Assembly (NCBI RefSeq): GCF_020103695.1
Contig: NZ_JAHXBF010000006.1
Location: forward strand, 1-64,000
From: Hyalangium versicolor
Lineage (GTDB): Bacteria > Myxococcota > Myxococcia > Myxococcales > Myxococcaceae
Length of the DNA stretch: 64,000 nucleotides
Reading direction: 5' to 3'
A model generated the notes under the pieces. The model was not told the origin of the DNA, made no database searches, and saw nothing but the letters and a program-made list of their open reading frames with translations. Numbering within the stretch: the stretch's first letter is position 1; each line of letters opens with the position of its first letter. Positions 62,001 to 64,000 of the stretch are shown here, one piece after another. Position numbers and translations under genes: made by a program.

Positions 62001-62645
62001 GACACGGGCTGCGGCATTCCTCCCGAGGTGCTCGGCCACATCTTCGACCCCTTCTTCACCACCAAGCCGGTGGGCGTGGGCACCGGGTTGGGGTTGGCGC
62101 TGTGCCATGCGTTCATCACCTCGATGAGCGGACGCATCGAGGTGGAGTCCCAGGTGGGGCAGGGAACGGTGTTCCGGGTGACGCTGCCCGCGTCGAGCGT
62201 GCCGGCGCCCCGCGCACCGGTGGTCAGCGAGGCCCGCCCCCCTGGAGAGCCGGCACGCGGCCGGGTGCTCGTGGTGGATGATGATCCGCTGGTGAGCGCG
62301 GCGCTGCGCCGGACGCTCGCTCGGGACCATCAGGTGGAGATGCTGGTGAGCTCGCAGCGGGCCCTGGAGCTGCTCTCCTCGCCCGAGGGGGACTTCGACG
62401 TCATCCTCTGCGATCTGATGATGCCGGAGGTGACGGGCATGGAATTGCACGCTCACCTGGAGGCGGTGCGGCCGGACCGGGCGCGGCGGATGGTGTTCAT
62501 CACGGGTGGTGCGTACACGCCAGGAGCCAGGTCCTTCCTGGAGCGGGTGCGCAACCCTCGGGTGGAGAAGCCCTTTGAGCCCGAGCGGCTGCGCAGTCAG
62601 GTGCGCGAGTGGGTGAACGCGTCCATCACATCCTCGCGGGGCTGA
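59010..62645 (+). CDS. Hybrid sensor kinase with two-component propeller repeats
   Basis: A 1211-residue membrane sensor. An N-terminal hydrophobic leader (~14-34) is followed by about a dozen Reg_prop blades (repeats of the form GxLWVGT and GLxRF, ~60-640), a Y_Y_Y domain (~650-750), a membrane segment (~755-780), a coiled coil, HisKA with H839 in GVGHEINNPLAYIV, an ATPase domain (DTGCGIPPE, GTGLGLALC) and a C-terminal receiver with D1135 in VILCDLMMPE. Polysaccharide-sensing HTCS proteins share the sensor part but end in a DNA-binding domain, which is absent here. The ligand is unknown. Confidence 0.92.
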   Translation: MGTRRYRRPPGANGLLGLWLIGVLGWALPGLALEPNRRTSQYNHDSWRSENGLPQNTVLTVAQTPDGYLWFGTFEGLARFDGARFAVFDRRNSPELAEQEIHALVVDATGVLWVGTNLGLFRFEGGQLHRPPEAGALAEAGIRGLAVDGKSVWISSSIGLVRAPVSGKGPWRFYTVQQGLPPGGTGAVTGDGEGGAWVGANQGLVHVSGETISVTPWPWKSDPKPLRALEQTRDGMLWVGSTNGLFSFRDGRFTQYGPEQGVPDAPVSGLLEDRDGNLWVASDRGLLRHNVVGFTPFTGAKVLAGDSLRGLMEDRDGRLWIGTWNDGVHYLSNGPFVTIGEPEGSHLDGVRFVLETRDGTLWMGSGRGLEQVKDGAVIQVGSTMGLPDESIACMAEGSDGALWVGTPTGAWRLTGERFVRALGPEQGVPADMSIFAMAPEPGGMWFATSEGLVELRDGRAVLHGQREGFTPEIILPMIREDSGTIWYGTYTGLVRFARGTFTRFTSKDGLAGDTVNILHVDPNGTLWVGTTAGVSRFKEGHFRSITTAQGLPDDTVFTLLPDEDGFFWSSSNKGIARISHQELEEVADGRRERVNGELFDDGDGMRVGECNGGSQPSGWKTRDGRMWFANLRGAVMMNPRDPRLRYTSPQPRIEEVRVQGKPVEVAERLELEPGQRDLDIRFTAIMVEGGSRVQFRYRLEGHDSHWVEAEGRRVATYTRLPPGTYRFQVEAMDRQGRWVEPGEVLEVTLKPFFYQAAWFYALCALGAGGLAAAIYGWRVGRLKRRERWLEARVEERTQELARANSELDANLRTLRATQSQLVQAGKMAAVGTLAAGVGHEINNPLAYIVSNLEHACEESETLSRMAEGSEPLRERLREMQQVLREALQGADRVRRIVRDLKTFSRQDEDARGPVDLRAVMDSAAKMAAGELRPRAQLIREYAADVPQVEGNEARLAQVFLNLIINAAQALPEGQPEKNEVRLVLKRGAEGQVVAEVRDTGCGIPPEVLGHIFDPFFTTKPVGVGTGLGLALCHAFITSMSGRIEVESQVGQGTVFRVTLPASSVPAPRAPVVSEARPPGEPARGRVLVVDDDPLVSAALRRTLARDHQVEMLVSSQRALELLSSPEGDFDVILCDLMMPEVTGMELHAHLEAVRPDRARRMVFITGGAYTPGARSFLERVRNPRVEKPFEPERLRSQVREWVNASITSSRG

Positions 62646-62704
62646 CTCCAACCCTCCGACCGCGCGACGACCCCGCGCGGCACAACCCCAAACGAGGAAA
62701 TTCC

Positions 62705-63130
62705 ATGACCACAGCCATTTCAGAGCCCACGACGAAGGGTGTTTCCCTGATCGACGCGAACACCTTCAACGTCCAGAACCGGCGCATCTCCGTCTCCTTC
62801 TCGGCGACGAGCATCACCGGGGATCCGCTCTTTCACTACAAGGATCGCGAACGCGAGGTGAACGCTCGGGGCGACGATATTCGCCAGGTGGAGACGGAGA
62901 TCGGCACCCTGGTCACCATCACGCTCAGGCCGGATGCGGACGCGGGCGCGCTTTTGTTTACCCTTCTAGTCCCGCGGGTGGTCCTCGCCTCCCCGGTGTA
63001 CGAGCAGGCCATCACCACGCAGGGCTTCTTCACGCGCAGCCAACTGATTCCCCATATTCTGGCCAGCGCCCAGCTCCAGACGACAGACGTCGTGGAGCTG
63101 AAGGGCACCGCAAGCTTCGTGGTGTCCTGA
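62705..63130 (+). CDS. Hypothetical protein, 141 residues
   Basis: I do not recognise the family. GAGGAAA precedes the ATG. The sequence is beta-strand-rich with no signal peptide or membrane helix: ISVSFSATSITGDPLFHY near residues 28-45, TLVTITLRP, and LLFTLLVPRVVLASPVYEQ near 80-98. It lies between the hybrid kinase and a hairpin terminator. Small beta-sandwich proteins of this size can be structural or immunity-like, but nothing in the sequence decides. Confidence 0.65.
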   Translation: MTTAISEPTTKGVSLIDANTFNVQNRRISVSFSATSITGDPLFHYKDREREVNARGDDIRQVETEIGTLVTITLRPDADAGALLFTLLVPRVVLASPVYEQAITTQGFFTRSQLIPHILASAQLQTTDVVELKGTASFVVS

Positions 63131-63145
63131 GCCCTGAAACGCCGA

Positions 63146-63171
63146 GAGGCTCCCACGTGGATGGGAGCCTC
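63146..63171. terminator. Bidirectional hairpin terminator
   Basis: A perfect 10-bp stem, GAGGCTCCCA (63146-63155) and TGGGAGCCTC (63162-63171), with a 6-base loop. It lies between two convergent genes. There is no U-run, so it is either a Rho-aided stop or a barrier to read-through. Confidence 0.65.
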
Positions 63172-63200
63172 CCGGTACTTCGAACCTTCAGGTCCCGCTG

Positions 63201-64000
63201 TTACCAGAACGGGTTCAGGTCGACGTCCACGCCGAAGACGCTCACCTCGCCGTTGGTCGCGTTCTTCACGGCGTCGAACGCCTCGCCGGCCAGGCGGCCC
63301 ACCTCACCGCCCAGCTTGGCCAGGCCATCGAGCGCGCCCTTCGCCGCGTCGATGCCCATCTTCGCCAGGTCGTTCAGGTAGCCCACCGCCGTCTCCGCCA
63401 GCTTGCCGCCCGCGCTGGCCAGATCCTTGAGCGCATCCACGCCCGCGTCACCCAGGTCCTTGAGCGCGCCGAGGATCTCCTTGCCGCCCTCGGTGAGGTT
63501 CTCGGCCCAGGCCTTGGCGACGTTCTTGAAGGACTCCACGCCCTCCTTGAGGAGGTCCGTGGCGAACTTCTTGGCCCAGTCCACGCGCTTGTCGACGAAG
63601 TCCTTGATGGCGGTGGCGGCCTCGGTGGCGAGCTCTCCGCCCTTGCGAGCGATGTCCGAGAGCGTCTGCCCGGCCCATTCGCGCACCTTGGCGGCGGCCT
63701 CGCCGGGGTTCTCGGCGATGTACTTGAGCGTCTCCACCGCCTTGCCGCCCGCGTCCTTGAGCGCCTTGACGCTGGCCTCTGCGACCGCGAGCCCCTGGGC
63801 ACCCAGGTTCTTGAGCCCGTCCCAGGCCTTCTTGGCCAGCTCGCCGCCCTTGGCCATGATGTCCGTGAAGGCCTTCTTGGCCATCTCGCCCACCTCGCCC
63901 GGGTGGGTGGCGGCCCACTTGAGCGTCTCCAGGCCCTTCTCGCCCAGCTCCACCGCCTTGTTCATCGCGGACTGGAGCGCCGTCTTCGCGCCGGAGATGA
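63201..64000 (-). CDS. Partial Ala/Lys-rich amphipathic-helix repeat protein
   Basis: The gene runs off the end of the window: the frame is open through 64000, and the Met at 63965 is probably internal. The visible ~266 residues are almost wholly helical with recurring units of the type GLETLKWAATHPGEVGEMAKKAF and AVETLKYIAENPGEAAAKV, spaced about 55-60 residues, then shorter GGKLAETAVGYLNDLAK units. It ends NPFW. The pattern suggests lipid-surface or tape-measure-like helices. No family named. The upstream part is needed to tell more. Confidence 0.7.
   Translation of the reverse strand, partial: ISGAKTALQSAMNKAVELGEKGLETLKWAATHPGEVGEMAKKAFTDIMAKGGELAKKAWDGLKNLGAQGLAVAEASVKALKDAGGKAVETLKYIAENPGEAAAKVREWAGQTLSDIARKGGELATEAATAIKDFVDKRVDWAKKFATDLLKEGVESFKNVAKAWAENLTEGGKEILGALKDLGDAGVDALKDLASAGGKLAETAVGYLNDLAKMGIDAAKGALDGLAKLGGEVGRLAGEAFDAVKNATNGEVSVFGVDVDLNPFW

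Overview
The window looks like chromosomal DNA from a myxobacterium, probably of the Cystobacterineae (Archangium, Cystobacter, Hyalangium or Stigmatella type). This rests on uniformly high GC, dense two-component and Ser/Thr kinase genes, a kinase-ATPase-TPR giant protein, and a six-gene block whose order matches the red developmental signalling operon of Myxococcus xanthus. No rRNA, tRNA, CRISPR array, integrase or transposase was seen.

Layout. 0-14.6 kb: an unrecognised protein, an FHA protein, a nucleoside hydrolase, the CstA/YbdD pyruvate-type transporter pair, a secreted GH27 alpha-galactosidase followed by an AraFGH-type sugar ABC transporter, an MFS permease, a methyltransferase-like protein and a GAF histidine kinase. 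14.6-17.5 kb: an unrecognised protein and an exported S41-type protease-like protein. 17.7-31.6 kb: a five-gene plus-strand block with start/stop overlaps. It encodes an LCAT-like hydrolase, a 1536-residue DUF6603-like protein, two large proteins (772 and 1232 residues) that I do not recognise, and a tail-fibre-like protein ending in an S74-type chaperone domain. This block is the best candidate for an undescribed system.

31.6-36 kb: an NmrA-type reductase divergent from a TetR regulator with an operator over the reductase promoter, a DUF72 protein, a ribosome hibernation factor with a sigma-54-like promoter, and a GNAT/cyclic-nucleotide-binding fusion. 36.1-40.5 kb: redA-redF. 40.6-42.3 kb: a Rieske oxygenase plus PlsC pair. 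42.3-47.2 kb: a minus-strand run of yjbR-like, ABC exporter, OmpR-type regulator, sensor kinase and YdeI-like genes. 47.5-51.5 kb: a terpene cyclase converging on a coupled ACP / cyclopropane-synthase-like methyltransferase / acyl-AMP ligase operon. 51.7-64 kb: a kinase-ATPase-TPR protein, an SPFH protein, an exported protein, a permuted NlpC/P60-like protein, a beta-propeller hybrid sensor kinase, a small unknown protein, and a partial Ala/Lys-rich helical-repeat protein cut by the window end.

Regulatory and repeat signals: a 25-bp interrupted palindrome occurs three times in intergenic DNA (4683, 10599, 47220), and two of the copies extend into a shared ~56-bp element. A separate 21-bp palindrome lies just before the alpha-galactosidase gene. 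Sigma-70-like promoters precede araF, the reductase and the ACP operon. Functions are assigned from motifs read by eye; no database search was possible.
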